Positions 1 through 11,502 of a DNA stretch of 64,000 nucleotides are shown here, in pieces; the first letter of the stretch is position 1, and every line of letters starts with the position of its first letter. The DNA comes from Hyparrhenia diplandra (Eukaryota; Streptophyta; Magnoliopsida; Poales; Poaceae), in NCBI GenBank assembly GCA_015847255.1, contig JADLZK010007350.1, positions 310,001 to 374,000 of the forward strand, written 5' to 3'. The notes below the pieces were generated by a model. It saw only the letters and a list, made by a program, of their open reading frames with translations, was not told where the DNA came from and made no database searches. The position numbers were made by a program, and so were the translations under genes.

Positions 1-326
1 TCGGTCGTCCGTCCCCCCTACGCTCGTTATAAAATGTCGGCCACCCATGGGTTCCCTCAAACCTAACCCTAACTCACTTGTGCCCCCTCCTCGGCCCGGC
101 CGGCGTGGCGATGGCTCCTCCCCTCCCAATCTCCCTCCAAACCCTAACCCTATCGAGTTGTGGGGCGATGTCGACGGCAACGACGGCGGCGCATGTGCGG
201 GTTGGCGGGGGCGATGACGACGACATGTGTGAGGACATGGAGGAGCTCTTCAGCTGTTCATCCGCGTCTCCGATTGACATCGATGACGCCGTCCCACCTC
301 AAGCCGGAGCCGGGGACGTTGTGGCT

Positions 327-876
327 GTGCACTCTGGGCGTTCGGGTTACACGACCCGATCGGGTCGGGTAGTTCAGGTATTTGGAATTTTGGGGGTAAT
401 TGAAACTGTTACCCGATTGTAGCCTCGAAATTTCACTACCCGAAATATCGGGTACCCGCAATTTTGGGTTCGGGTTCGGGTATATCCGATCCAATTCAAG
501 TACATGAATTCACAAACAACCCCTCAAACATTATAGATTTTTTCATAGAATTAAACTCGTCAAAATGATTGATAATAGGTTCAAATTTTCTACCACAGCT
601 CACAAGTCATCAAAGATTCACAAACATGGAACGTTCACATGCAAATGCAACTGGAAACGGTTTACAAATTACAAGTTCTAATAGTAGAATTAGGGGTGCT
701 TGCTTAGTATGGGTAGTTCGGGTACCGGGAGTAACTACCCGAATTACCCAATAAAACTTCGGGTAATATGAATTGCTATCCGAACTCAAACCCGAAGTTG
801 CGGGTTCGGGTAGATCGGGTTTGGATCGGGGTAATTCGGGTTCGGGTAATGGGTAGCGGGTAATATGCCCAGAGTG
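327..876. mobile_element. Small non-autonomous element, CGGGT-rich, inserted in the hAT coding exon
   Basis: The ends GTGCACTCTGGGC (327-339) and GCCCAGAGTG (867-876) form a short imperfect terminal inverted repeat. They are flanked by TTGTGGCT (319-326) and ATGTGGCA (877-884), which match at 6 of 8 positions, as expected for an aged 8-bp hAT target duplication. The interior is packed with CGGGT/ACCCG motifs in both orientations near the ends. Without it, the hAT N-terminal reading frame runs from the VVA codons into GTEPQAAELNGKRS. No coding capacity. Borders are inferred. Confidence 0.5.
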
Positions 877-1091
877 ATGTGGCACTGAACCTCAAGCCGC
901 CGAGCTCAACGGCAAGCGTTCGCGCCCGTCTACCTGGCCACCATCTGGATGGATTTCAAGAAGTTGTACAACGTCACCAAAGGTAAGAAGGTAAGGTATG
1001 GTGCTAAGTGCATCCATTGCTCTAAGGAGTACTCTACTCTCTCTAGCAGTGGCACTGGTCACCTCACTCGCCATAGAGATAGGTGTCCAAG

Positions 1092-3396
1092 TGAAGGGTC
1101 GAGATGGGGACTAGAGGAGGGGTGAATAGTCCCTTTTAAAAACTAATCGCACCGGCTAACCGAAACAAATGCGGAATTAAACTTAACGGTCTAGCCAAGA
1201 CTTCACCCCTCTAACTAAGACTCTAAATCACCTCACAAAAGATCCTACACAAGAAGAGTGAGGTGACAAGCCTAGCTTGAGCTCCTAATCAATTCTAATG
1301 CAAGGTCACACAAACCTAAGCACTAGTACTTTCAAGCACGGGTGAGCTCCTACACAATTCTAGTAAGCACAAGCACAAAGCCCCTAAGCTCACTAGATGC
1401 ACAATGGACAAGGCTCAAATTACCTAGCTACACAAGCTAAGCAAAGTAACTAAACAAGCTACACAAGCTAGATAGTTACAACTACTCTACTCAAGCACAA
1501 ACACAATGTATATATGAATGTAAGAACAAAGCTTGAGGCGAAGAGATTGCAAACCACCGCGCGAAGTATGGACACAAGATGACACCGGTGATTTTTACCG
1601 AGGTCTCGGGAAGCTTGCCAACTTCCCCTACTCCTCGTTGTGTCGACCAACACTGCCCGGTGGTTCCACGATTTGGCGAATCACCCGGTGATGATTCTCA
1701 AGCTTAATGGCCGGTGCCAAATCCCACGGTGGGAGCTCGATCGAGACACTCACACGGTGTGAGTTCTCTAGCCAATCCCTCGAGAGGGTACCGTGTGAAC
1801 CCACACACAAGTGTGGTAGCTCAATGACACGCTCCACTAGAGTTGCTCTTCACGATCCCCCGCGAGGTGAGCACGAACCTCTCACAATCTCTTCTTGGAG
1901 CACCGCACAAGCTTCCTTGCGTGCTTCACGAAGCCTCTTGCCACCAAGACGTCTAGGAGGTGGCAACCTCCAAGAGAAACAAGCACACCGGCTTGCAACA
2001 CGAACACCTAGTGCCCACGAATGCGATCTCTCAACGCAACGCACTAGAATTCGATCACTCACTCAATCGGATGAACGATATCAAGCATATGTGAGTGGGA
2101 GGGCTCTCAAGCACCACAATACAAGCCACCAAGGCTAGAATGTGCTCAAGAACCGACCAAAGCCGGCCACCCCATCTATTTATAGCCACAAGCCAAAATA
2201 GAGTCGTTGGGGTGCTTACAGCGGCGGCGGCCGGGACGCGACCGACCGGACTCACCGCCGAAGTCGGTCCAGTCCGGCCGCTTCCCTTCCGGCGGCCCGG
2301 TCGAACGGACAAGGCCAACGGGCCCACAGCCTAACGGCAACTTCGGCGCCCGGTGCATGCTTCCGGTCAAGACCGGAAGCTTCCGGTCCCCGCGTCCGGC
2401 CGAAGATCGAGCAAGTCCCCACGAACATGCTCGCGCGGGACGCACCGGCCGGACGCTCCGTGGAGAGCGTCCGGTCAAGCCTCCTCGCTTCGGTCGGCGT
2501 CCGGTCGACGTTTTCCAAAGCAAAAACTCCACCCGAAATACCGACGCCTTCTCTTCGACATGCTACCCATCAAGTATACCAAACTTGAGCACGAGGAATA
2601 GCATGTTTTCACCACCAACTTGCATCCGGCGCAATAGAAAATAAGCACCTCATTTTCTCAAACGCGCGAATCCGCCCCGCAAGCTTCGGCGGGAGGATGA
2701 GCGGTTCCCAAACCCAACTCAACCCTGCAATCACCGCCGCCTTTGCAAATGTGTCAACACCACCAAGTGTACATCACCATGTGCAAGTGTGTTAGCGTTT
2801 TCACAATCATTTCAAAGGCGGGTTAGCTCTTACCACGCCACTCGATCCTAACACGTCGCAAAGTTAGATCGCACAAGTGGCACTAGATGACCGATATGCA
2901 AACAAGTTTGCCCCTCTTGATAGTACGGCCATCTATCCTAAATCCGGTCATAAACTTCTCTAAGCTCCAATGACCGGCGAAATGAAATGCCCTATAGGTT
3001 ATACCTTTACCTTGCGCATTTCCATTCCGCTTCATCTTCAAGTGCCGATGCAACACATGCACCAACACGATCAAGAATGATATGATCCATTTCATATCAT
3101 CACATGACCATCTCGGTCCATCGATCTTGACCTCACTTGCTCTTCACCGTTAAGCGTCGGTCCGTCGGCGCCAAGTCCGATGACTTGCCCTTCACACTTG
3201 CAACCGGTCCATCAAGCCAAGCCTTGTCTTGATCTTCTCCACCTTGGTCATATGACTCCATGTCATGTCTCATGTGCAATAAGCTCCTTCATTGCATCAT
3301 CATGTGTGAACTAATCTCCTATGTATATTCTCAATCACACATATTAGTTCACCTAATGTTGACACTCAATTACCAAAAACCACAAGGGACCTTTCA
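1092..3396 (-). mobile_element. Solo LTR (2305 bp) with 5-bp target duplication CCAAG
   Basis: The element begins TGAAGGGTCG and ends GACCTTTCA, so it has TG...CA termini. It is flanked on both sides by CCAAG (1087-1091 and 3397-3401). It splits the hAT gene exactly after the BED finger codons. A canonical CTATAAATAG box occurs on the minus strand at 2176-2185, and the minus-strand start TGAAAGGTCCCTTGTGG looks like a common grass LTR start, so I orient it minus. There is no gag-pol, primer site or second LTR, which makes it a solo LTR left by LTR-LTR recombination. The family name is not assigned. Confidence 0.8.
2176..2185 (-). promoter_or_regulatory. Putative TATA box in the solo LTR
   Basis: CTATAAATAG on the minus strand within the LTR, plausibly its U3 promoter. 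Sequence-only call. Confidence 0.35.
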
Positions 3397-5242
3397 CCAA
3401 GGCGGCGTGAAAAAAGTCACAAGACTTAGCCTCGATTTCATTTAATCGATGGTAGTATGCGTAACTAGGAGTATTGTCCGATTCATGCCCGTCTTGAACT
3501 TGTGCGATTGCTTGCTAGGCTTGATCTTCCTATCGGTGTGGGTGAAACTGATTCTTTTGAAATGTACATCAGATCTGCTCATAATCCTGCATTTGTTGGT
3601 GTCTCTAGGCAAACCACAACTAGGGACATGGTTAAGTTTTTTTCTGATGAAAAGGCTAACCTTGTTGAGACTTTATCCTCTTCATTTGTTAATTGTGTGT
3701 GCTTAACCTCTCGATATCCGGTGCGGCAATGCCAAAGAGGACTATCTTAGGGTTGTTGCTCATTTTGATAACTCGATTGGCAATTAGAGAAGAGAGTGTT
3801 TGGTCTTGTGTGATTGATGTTTCCCACAATGGGGAAATATTGATGAACGTGTGTTTTTTGTTCTTTTCGATTATGGACTAATTGAAAAGGTGTTTTCTTT
3901 GTTACTTTGGACAATGCATCATCTAATGCTTTTGTTATGTGTTTGCTTAGGCCTTTGCTATCTAGATATCTGAATATAGAGGTGTTGATGATCCTAATGC
4001 TTATGTGAATTCATTATTTTTGCATCGAGAGATGTGCATGGCATCATATTATTAATCTTATTGTTAAGGAGGCTCTTGAATCTCTTAAGCCTTTGATTGA
4101 AGCATTTAGAACTGCAATTTCCTTTTCGAACTCTTCAAACTAGAGAATTGTTACATATAAATGTTCTTTGCATAGCCTGAGGGTGTCACACCTAGAAAGT
4201 TTTAGTTAGACATGAAAGGTAGGGTGGAATTATACCTATCTGATGCTTAAACATTTGATCCCTCATAAGATTTCATTCACTACTTTCATACAAGCTCATT
4301 ATCCTAGAGTTGAAGGTAGTTCATTCCTGTTAACTGATGAGCATTGGATTATTGCAGAAAAAGTGCTACATTTTCTTAAACTATTTTATAATGCTATTGT
4401 TGCTTTGTCTGGTGTGTACTACCCTACATCTCCACCGATGATTCATAATCTTGTTAAGATTGCTCTACACTGAAGGAATATGCTAATGACCAACACCTAA
4501 GACAAGTGGTTCAACCAACGATTGATAAGTATAATATATATTGGAGGGACATTCCTTTGCTTTATTCTTTTGCATTCATCTTAGACCCTAGAGCCAAGAT
4601 GAAAGGTTTCCTCTCAGAGTTTTGAGGAGGCTAGGTGCCCCGATAGATACAGATTATACTACATATCATCTTGGCACTAGGGCAAGACTCACCGATGTTT
4701 ATAACTGGATATGAGGCTAAATATGGTGTTGTTAGGTTGAGGAGATCTGATGTTCCTCCTACTTCATCTGGCAAGAAAATGTCTGCATGGGATGAGATTT
4801 ATGATGATGGTAATGGTATTAATGCCCTTCCTCTAGCTGCTACCTTTAAACTGTCTAGAGATACTTCTGCAACTTCTTTGCCGCATCTTGTCGCTACTTC
4901 GCTGGTTGTAGTGCTTCTGAACTGATTACTTACTTGGACCGTGACACAATTAGCCAAATGAATGATGATTTTAACTTGTTGCACTGGTGGCATGAGCATA
5001 AACTCACTTATCCAATTATTTCTATCATGGCTAAAGACATTTTAACAGTTCTCGTGTCTACCATTTCTTCAGAATCTATCTTTAGTATGACTGGCAGGAT
5101 CATCGAAGAGAGAAGATTGAAGGCTGAGATAGTGGAGATGCTGACCTGCCTCAAGGATTGGGAGGCTGTAGATGCAAGGATGCAGCATGATGTTGAAGAC
5201 AAGGAGCTTGAAGAGGCATTCGAAGACCTTAATCTTGATTAG

Positions 5243-5654
5243 TTTTTTTTTTTCCTTTCAACAATGTTGCAATGGCAACTTGGACTTGAAACAATGAAAC
5301 TGAATGGAATGCAATGAACTAAGGGCTAAGGTGTACTCTTTCCCTGGCTAGGGTTTCTCATAAGGGTGAGTTTTACCTAGTCAGGGTTTTAATGAGGCAG
5401 CCATTGCATATGCCCTTTATTTTGATATATGTTTGGCTTGTGTTGTTTGAAAAATTCTGAGTTGAACTTGTATAGTTAGCAAAATAGTGCCTATTAGGGC
5501 CAGACACTATCAGGCTTGGCGTGCCGCTGGGCACGACGCGGCACGAATTTGAACTGCTAGGGCCGGGCCTGGGCTTGTCTTCTGGCCCGATGGCACTATC
5601 AGGCACGGCCCGATTAGTGCGACGGGCCTCATAGGGACGGGCTGGACCGGGCAG
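5243..5654. other. 3' untranslated and subterminal region of the hAT element
   Basis: No gene. The stretch from about 5490 is rich in GGGCC/GGCCC-type motifs (GGGCCGGGCC, GGCCCGA) typical of hAT subterminal repeats, leading to the terminal repeat at 5655. Confidence 0.5.
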
Positions 5655-5672
5655 CCCGTTTGGCCATCTATA
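5655..5672 (-). repeat. hAT 3' terminal inverted repeat (Dart-like)
   Basis: On the minus strand this reads TATAGATGGCCAAACGGG, closely resembling the terminal repeat of rice Dart/nDart hAT elements (TAGAGGTGGCCAAACGGGC from memory). It ends the transposase element above. The partner 5' repeat is not seen, so the element probably starts before the window or is truncated. Confidence 0.6.
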
Positions 5673-6419
5673 GTCCATGTGAACAGATTCCGATCCTTCT
5701 CTGATCATAAGTCTTTTGTTTATGTAGAGATGTTGAGTAATCGTTTGACCTACAGTTGCATATCTAATAGGAGATGGATACGTGTCCAAGAGGCAAGAGA
5801 TATCAAACGTCGGATCTCACGGAGGCTTAAGGGCACCCGGCCCCCAATAATTTGCTCTTTATAATGCGTCGTTATGTCACTGTCAACACAGCTATATAGA
5901 GTACAAGAGAGTATCAATCCAATTATCTTGAGCACTTTTTCTAAGATTAATATAGATCCCATCTATCATACTAATACTAATTTATTATTATGATAAAATT
6001 TTCTATTTCTTCCTCCTATCATGGCGTCCAGATCAAATCCGTCACTGGTCGTGCCTCCCTCTTCTCCACGCCGGCGTCCGTGAGATGCATGGCAGCGTCA
6101 ACGGCGGCCGTCCCACTGACCTCGTCCAGCTAGCACCTACTGCGCTTCACCCATTGCCGAGGGCAGCACTCCTCATCAACTCGAGCGGGAGGCAATGACT
6201 CGAGCCCGGCATGCCTGGAGTGTTATAAAGTGAGACCAAGAAATTAATACAGATGAGCTATATATACGCGGCTGCCTAAGAAGAACATAAAGACGAGCTA
6301 TATACACGGCTGGCTAAGAAGAACACGCCGGTGACTATCCTTCCTTTACCAACTTCGGTATGGGTTATCTCACTCTAGTAATTCTTTTGTGCTCTATTTG
6401 TAGCAGCGGATGCTTAAAT
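5673..6419. other. Intergenic sequence, no gene recognised
   Basis: AT-rich sequence after the hAT end, then a GC-rich patch near 6030-6210 without a usable reading frame. A short tandem duplication around GAGCTATATA...GGCT...AAGAAGAACA lies at about 6252-6330. The TACCAACTT...CTAGTAATT stretch at 6348-6383 recurs at 6608-6640. Confidence 0.4.
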
Positions 6420-6435
6420 TTGCAATAGGTGATCC

Positions 6436-6584
6436 CGGATTGGTGAGGGATGAGTGCATAGTGCCTAGGATTGGTGAGGGACGAGTGCTTAACGCAAATT
6501 TGTAATTGCATCCCTGTTATAATGCTAAACTCTTCTTCTTAATGAAAATACACGCAAAGCTTTTGCGAGACTGAAAAAAAAAAA
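6436..6584 (+). mobile_element. 5'-truncated LINE-like retroposon tail with 16-bp target duplication
   Basis: The segment ends in a run of A (about 6574-6584) after an ACACGCAAAGCTTTTGCGAG stretch typical of grass L1 3' ends. It is flanked by TTGCAATAGGTGATCC at 6420-6435 and 6585-6600. Only about 150 bp of the 3' end is present, with no coding part. The local sequence is partly duplicated, so a non-retroposition duplication cannot be fully excluded. Confidence 0.6.
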
Positions 6585-6600
6585 TTGCAATAGGTGATCC

Positions 6601-7047
6601 TCTGCGTACCAACTTTGATATTGGTTATCTCTAGTAATTAACCAAGTGATTTGCATATTGGAATGGCTCGGTTGGTTAGGTTTCTTTTGAGTCTCCAAAT
6701 CAGCATAATGGTTCTATTATTTTCAACTAACAGTTGATGACTTCAATAATATGAATACTCTAGCTCTACTATATGTTTCCTTTAATATAAAAAAAAAAAA
6801 TAAGTGAAAGAAAGAAGGAAAAGTCCTTTTGAAACCCCTCCTCCTCACTCAACTTTTGTTCCTCATCCATAACCACACACACACGATCACAACATTTAAA
6901 AAGATATTTTTTTTCCTCCTAAGAAAACACTGGAGGAGTGAGAGCTTCACCTGAATATATTCCATTGTTGCCGCCTAACCGATACACATGAGTAAAGTAT
7001 AAATTAGATTCCGCTGGTCAAATAAAACTATGGAAAGAAAGGTTACA
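6601..7047. other. AT-rich intergenic sequence
   Basis: No coding signal or recognised element. Contains short A and CA runs near 6788-6886. Confidence 0.4.
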
Positions 7048-7295
7048 GGGGTGTTTAGTTCCCATGCACAACCTAAAAAGTTGCTATAGTTCCCTATCAC
7101 ATCAAATCTCTTAACGTATATATAGAGTATTAAACGTAGGTAAACAAAATGACTAATTGCACAGTTTATGCGAAAAGTTCAATACAAATCTTTTTTGAAT
7201 TTAGTTAGTCTATAATTTGGACAATAATTACTAAATATTAAACAAAAAGTCGCTATAGTAGTTCAACTCAATATATTTCACTAACTAAACACTCC
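7048..7295. mobile_element. MITE with GGGGTGTTTAGTT / AACTAAACACTCC ends
   Basis: A short AT-rich non-coding element bounded by near-perfect inverted ends (GGGGTGTTTAGTT at 7048, AACTAAACACTCC ending 7295). The internal sequence CACATCAAATCT and the AGTTAGTC...GGACAATAATTAC motif recur in a related element at about 55345-55560. The target duplication is not clear (ACA / ATA). Class II origin is likely; family not assigned. Confidence 0.6.
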
Positions 7296-7568
7296 ATAGA
7301 TTCTTTATCTCCGAAAATAACAAAGTATGAGAATACTTCTTAATAAAAAAGTTTATTTGGCGTAATAAAAAAAATATAAAACAGAGTATCACGAGGCAAG
7401 TGGGCGGCGCGCGCTACCGCACCCTCCCATCTCCCGTTTCCGTCTCTCTCGCATCGCATTCGCATCCCATGCCTTGTCGTCGCCCGCGTCCGTCCACCGA
7501 CGCTCTTCTCAGGCCGGCGGCAGTCGCGCGCTCCAACATGCCGGGCGCACTCGCCGCCCTTCACTACC

Positions 7569-8283
7569 ATGTTGTGCTCCTCGGCCCACTGCGGCTGCGC
7601 GCCCCGTCCTCAGCACCTTCACGCCGGTCTCCTCAAGCTCTGCGCGGCGGCGGGCGCCGACCTCGCTACGGGTCGGGCCATTCATGCGCACTTCGCCGGG
7701 CCGAGGCTCGGAGGCGAGCCCTTCGTCGCCACCGCGCTTGCCAACATGCACCATGTGCTTCAAGTGCTGCCGCCCCGCCAACGCGCGTAGGGTGTTCGAT
7801 CAGATGCCCGCAAGGTACCGCGTGTCCTCAAAGATTCTCAGTGGTGATTCTTCGCAATGGAGAAGAAAGGAATCCAGAAGACTCCTGGATGCAGTATTAT
7901 TCCACTGAAAAATGGGGTCCATAATTTCTACTCTGGATGCAAATCACCAGCGAGCAAAGGAAATATATGCAAGGTTGGGTAAGCTGATTCAAGATATCAA
8001 AGTTGTTGGCTATGTGACAGACACTGATTTTATACATGATGAGGAACATGATGTCAAGGCATAGCTTCTTAACACACACAACAAGAAGCATGACAATTCA
8101 GATCAAGAACATTTGGTTTTTGACGATTGTCATAATGCGACCAAGTCGTTATCTCTCTGGTGAGTGGTGATGGTGACAGGATGGGAAATAATCATGAGAG
8201 ACATTCGCTTTCACCACTTCAAGGATGGTAAATGTTCATCATGGAGACTACTGGTAGTGAATGAAATGTTGAAGGCAGTCTGA
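7569..8283 (+). pseudogene. PPR-DYW protein pseudogene with large internal deletion
   Basis: The N-terminal part (7569-7790) encodes LKLCAAAGADLATGRAIHAH and GGEPFVATALANM, the first PPR units of a plant organelle RNA-editing type protein. After a frameshift it continues with ANARRVFDQMPAR. The text then jumps directly to the E/E+/DYW C-terminus: NHQRAKEIYARLGKLIQDIK, VGYVTDTDFIHDEEHDVKA, CHNATKSLS and MRDIRFHHFKDGKCS. Family members usually have 500-700 residues with 10 or more PPR repeats between these parts, so most of the repeat array is missing. Internal stops occur, and the final DYW triplet is replaced by SSWRLL. It cannot make a functional editing factor. The family assignment is firm from the linked N- and C-terminal motifs. 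Confidence 0.8.
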
Positions 8284-9143
8284 ATATCCATTTTTCAGAT
8301 TATATAGGAGACTTCACACTGCTGGTACACAAATACTAGTATAAATTTAGACTAACAGGTAATGCTACCTATTCTATCTGTGGCACACATCATGTTTTTA
8401 TTAGAGCATTCTCTATGTCCAATTTTCTATTGTGATGGTCATACTTAGAACTGACAATGATTTCTAAAGGAGTGTATACCATGTTTTGTTATAGGCTCTG
8501 TAGTGGACATTTGCATTGTGGTACTTGGTTAAGCTAGAATTGTTCAGCAGTTCTTATAATCTCTTCAACATTCCAGGGAACCTTTTAGATTTTGCTTGGT
8601 CCTTAATGCATTCTTTTCTTTTACTTCCATACAAAAGTAGTACACAAGCCTCCTTAATTGAATGGCAGAGCTCCTGCTGCTTAAAAAAAAAAAAGTAGTG
8701 CACAAGAGATTGTCTGTTGAGGTCACTGTTCTTCATCTTCATGTGTTGTTTGGAACTAAATGTACATGATGAAATCAGCAATGGTAACTGAAGGAACAAG
8801 TATTTTCTGTAATTATTGCATAAGAATTGTGGGTTGTGTTTTCATGACCGAAGTTGATAGTTCTTTATAAGAACCAAATGATACTGCATCAACTGATATT
8901 CTTCTAAAAAATGAAACTCTGAATCTCCATTTTATTTTAGGATTACCCCAAAATTTACAATGGAAAAGCAAATCGTAGCCAGAGGTGTGGTACAATGTGT
9001 CTATCTATCTCAAACTTTGTATCCCTTTATTGAGAGGACGTATGCCTTGAAGCCACAAGATTTCATTTCATTCTGGACATAACTTCTACTTATTGCTGCA
9101 AACCTATTTTGGAGCAGTAATGAACGAGCATGGCAGCTTTTGT
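8284..9143. other. Intergenic sequence, including 3' flank of the downstream minus-strand gene
   Basis: AT-rich, without a recognised gene. The segment just below 9144 is the likely 3' UTR of the minus-strand nucleoside phosphorylase gene. Confidence 0.4.
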
Positions 9144-11502
9144 TTAGTTATTACTCCTTTGTACTGACAAGCTTGACTTCTGCTTACCAACTGTAGAGAT
9201 AAACTCAACTGCCACTTTTAATGCATTAATAGATGCCAGGTTCATCAAGCTTGTTGACGACCATGTTGGTTCCCCTCCAGCTAAATCAGATACTCCTCGG
9301 AATACAATCACAGGTATGCCAGGTGATGTTGTTGTCTGGTCAATCAGTAACAAAGTTCACTTAGTTGTAGTGTTATCTTAAGTTACATGATCGGGATGTA
9401 TTGTAGATATTGGTAGCCATATAAATGAAAAGTAAGAGGCATATAAACTGTTAAAACTCACCATCACCACTGCTGCGCTCTCCTCATCTATGGTTGACAC
9501 CCCAAATTCTCTGAAAAGGAACTTTCTGTATTCTGCGTTGTCAAGAAACATGTCAGCTGATGCTACTTTAAGCCCATAAACAACTTGTGGAGTTGTCGGT
9601 AAGCAGAAAGTGTCATTGCATCTTTCAAGTTTGACCTGCAGAACAAATAATAATCTGATTAGTTGTGCCTAAACATGTATTTGTTATGCAATTATGTTAC
9701 TTATATATTGTGCGACACTCACCTTAAGTTGTTCTGCAATTCTGAACCATGCTGAATCTACAGTTAGCCAGAAAACTTCTTCCATAGGCTTGCCAACTGA
9801 GTATAGCTCCTCGTTTCTGTATTTCAGGGATCCTAGCAAATTCCCTCCTCCATTTGGGATGTTATATTCTCCAAAGCTTAGTTCAGATGATGATTCTTTT
9901 CGGTGATTTGAACTTCTGCAATAATCAGAATACCAGAGATCATGCTAAGGGGGTGAGTTTGCTGAATTGCGCACAGATACCTGGAGGCTGCATGTTATAA
10001 ATTATATTATATTCCTATTGTGAATCTTTTACATCTATTGCAGCATTGGATCTTGAGGTGGGTTAAAGAATCTGATTCCAGTTGGAGGATCGGTTACCTT
10101 CCATGTCCAGGCACCCGTGTAAGCAACAAGCTTGGGAACACTGACATCGCCAAAAGACATGGAGTCATTAGAACTCCCTGCTGTGCCATAGTGAACAATA
10201 CCAGACACGCTGAAGACATCGATGAGAGTCTGTACAGTGACAGCGGCATTCAACTGGAAATTGGAAAAACCAAGAATGGTAGAAAGTAGTAAGAGGTAAG
10301 CATGCAGGTAAAGTTACACAGAAGGTAAACGCAAACGAGTCCCTTTCAAATTTGTGTACCCTGCGTTGTCCTGTCAATGCGTATATAACATTCACTCCCT
10401 GAATGCTGCCGATGTGATATCGCCGTCCTGAAACATTATGGTAGGTCAGATTGCATTGTATGCTTGAGAGGTCAGCAATAGGATATAGTTACGCACTCAA
10501 TGACTACATTGCCTTATGATTTGAATGCAAACACAGTATTATGGACGTATGTATATATGTAGGTAGGTAAGTAGAACAAAAGGAAACAAAAAATTGAGAG
10601 GCCTGTGATAACACCTTACCATACATTTGTTTCCCGTTTGAGGTCAAGTAGGTCTTATGCTATTTCTGTCGTGCACTTGTTTCTTGTGGCAACATATTAA
10701 GCTGACACAGTTATTGATGACACTGTAACTACATCTCATGACACATTTCTTTCCTGTTATTGATGACACAGTTATTGATACACCTAAAATCAGAGTCATG
10801 CTATTGATACACCTAAATCTTATTGAGGACACAGTTATTGATACACCTAAAATCAGAGTCCTGTAACTGTAACTACATCTTATGACACATTTGTTTCCTG
10901 TTCGAGGGCAAGTAAGTCATGCTATTTTTGTCGTGCACACCTTACAGTTAGCTCTGCTAGTGTCAGATACTCATCAGTCCTATGTTTTCTTCCAAGAAGA
11001 GGGAAATTGAATAATTTAGCTGTGAATTGAATTGATATGTTACAGCATCTCATGTCATCTCATCTCATGCTTATAGTCTGTATTAACATTTTTTTTGGTA
11101 TCACCAGGTGATGGAAATGGCATCAAAAAAGTCAAACGGAAGCAACAGACAGTCAATATCCATATGGACCAATAGATGAGCACAGGGGATCGGAGGAGCA
11201 GATAAAATAAGCACGTGGATGGACAAATGGATGGCTGAGATTAGACGTAGTGTACCGTAGAGGTCAACGAAGGGGAGGACACGCCAAGGCTTGAAGTAGC
11301 CGGAGGCCTGCAGCGCGGTGGCCTCGTCGACGTACGACATGACGAGGCCGAGGGAGGAGCCTCGCCGGTTGACCCTGTCCACCTGCCACCGTGCGCGGTC
11401 CATGTCCGGCCGCGAAGGCAAGGCCGCGGCTGAGCTCGCGAGCAGCAGCGAGAAGAGCACGAGCTGCAGCGGGGTCGTCGCTGGGCAGCCCGAGAGCGCC
11501 AT
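9144..11502 (-). CDS. Bark-storage-protein-like nucleoside phosphorylase (PNP/UDP phosphorylase superfamily), six exons, one frameshift
   Basis: Exons on the minus strand: 11502-11256, 10427-10360, 10253-10098, 9915-9723, 9635-9462 and 9335-9144, all with GT-AG borders and matching phases. The predicted protein is about 342 aa, the usual length. It begins with a hydrophobic signal peptide (LVLFSLLLASSAAALPS), so it is likely secreted or vacuolar. The core carries FGDVSVPKLVAYTGAWTW, the FGVSTIDEESAAVVM segment with the catalytic-region acidic residues, and GVSDLAGGEP near the C-terminus, as in poplar bark storage protein and MTA/SAH nucleosidase relatives. In exon 4 a run of four A (plus-strand TTTT at 9897-9900) adds one base, shifting the frame after KFKSPK. 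Family identity is certain; real function versus pseudogene or sequence error is open. The ATG was chosen because it starts the signal peptide. Confidence 0.85.

Larger units (their letters stand above)
78..5242 (+). pseudogene. hAT-family (Dart/Ac-like) transposase gene, decayed and interrupted by two nested insertions
   Basis: A class II transposase gene of the hAT superfamily, in pieces. The N-terminal coding part (78-326, acidic Asp-rich) is separated by an insertion from 877-1091, which encodes a BED zinc finger (CIHC, then HLTRH and a final Cys). A 2.3-kb LTR follows. Coding resumes at 3397 with the conserved LARLDLPIGVGE region near 3500-3600 and the AHNPAFVGVSRQTTTRD motif. It ends with the hAT C-terminal dimerisation domain (4925-5242: LHWWHEHKLTYPI, SSESIFS, CLKDWEA) and a stop at 5240-5242. 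Several in-frame stops and frameshifts lie between 3700 and 4900, so no active transposase can be made. Reading across both insertions restores contiguous family homology, which supports a nested origin. The family call is firm; the Dart-like label rests on the 3' end at 5655. Confidence 0.85.
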
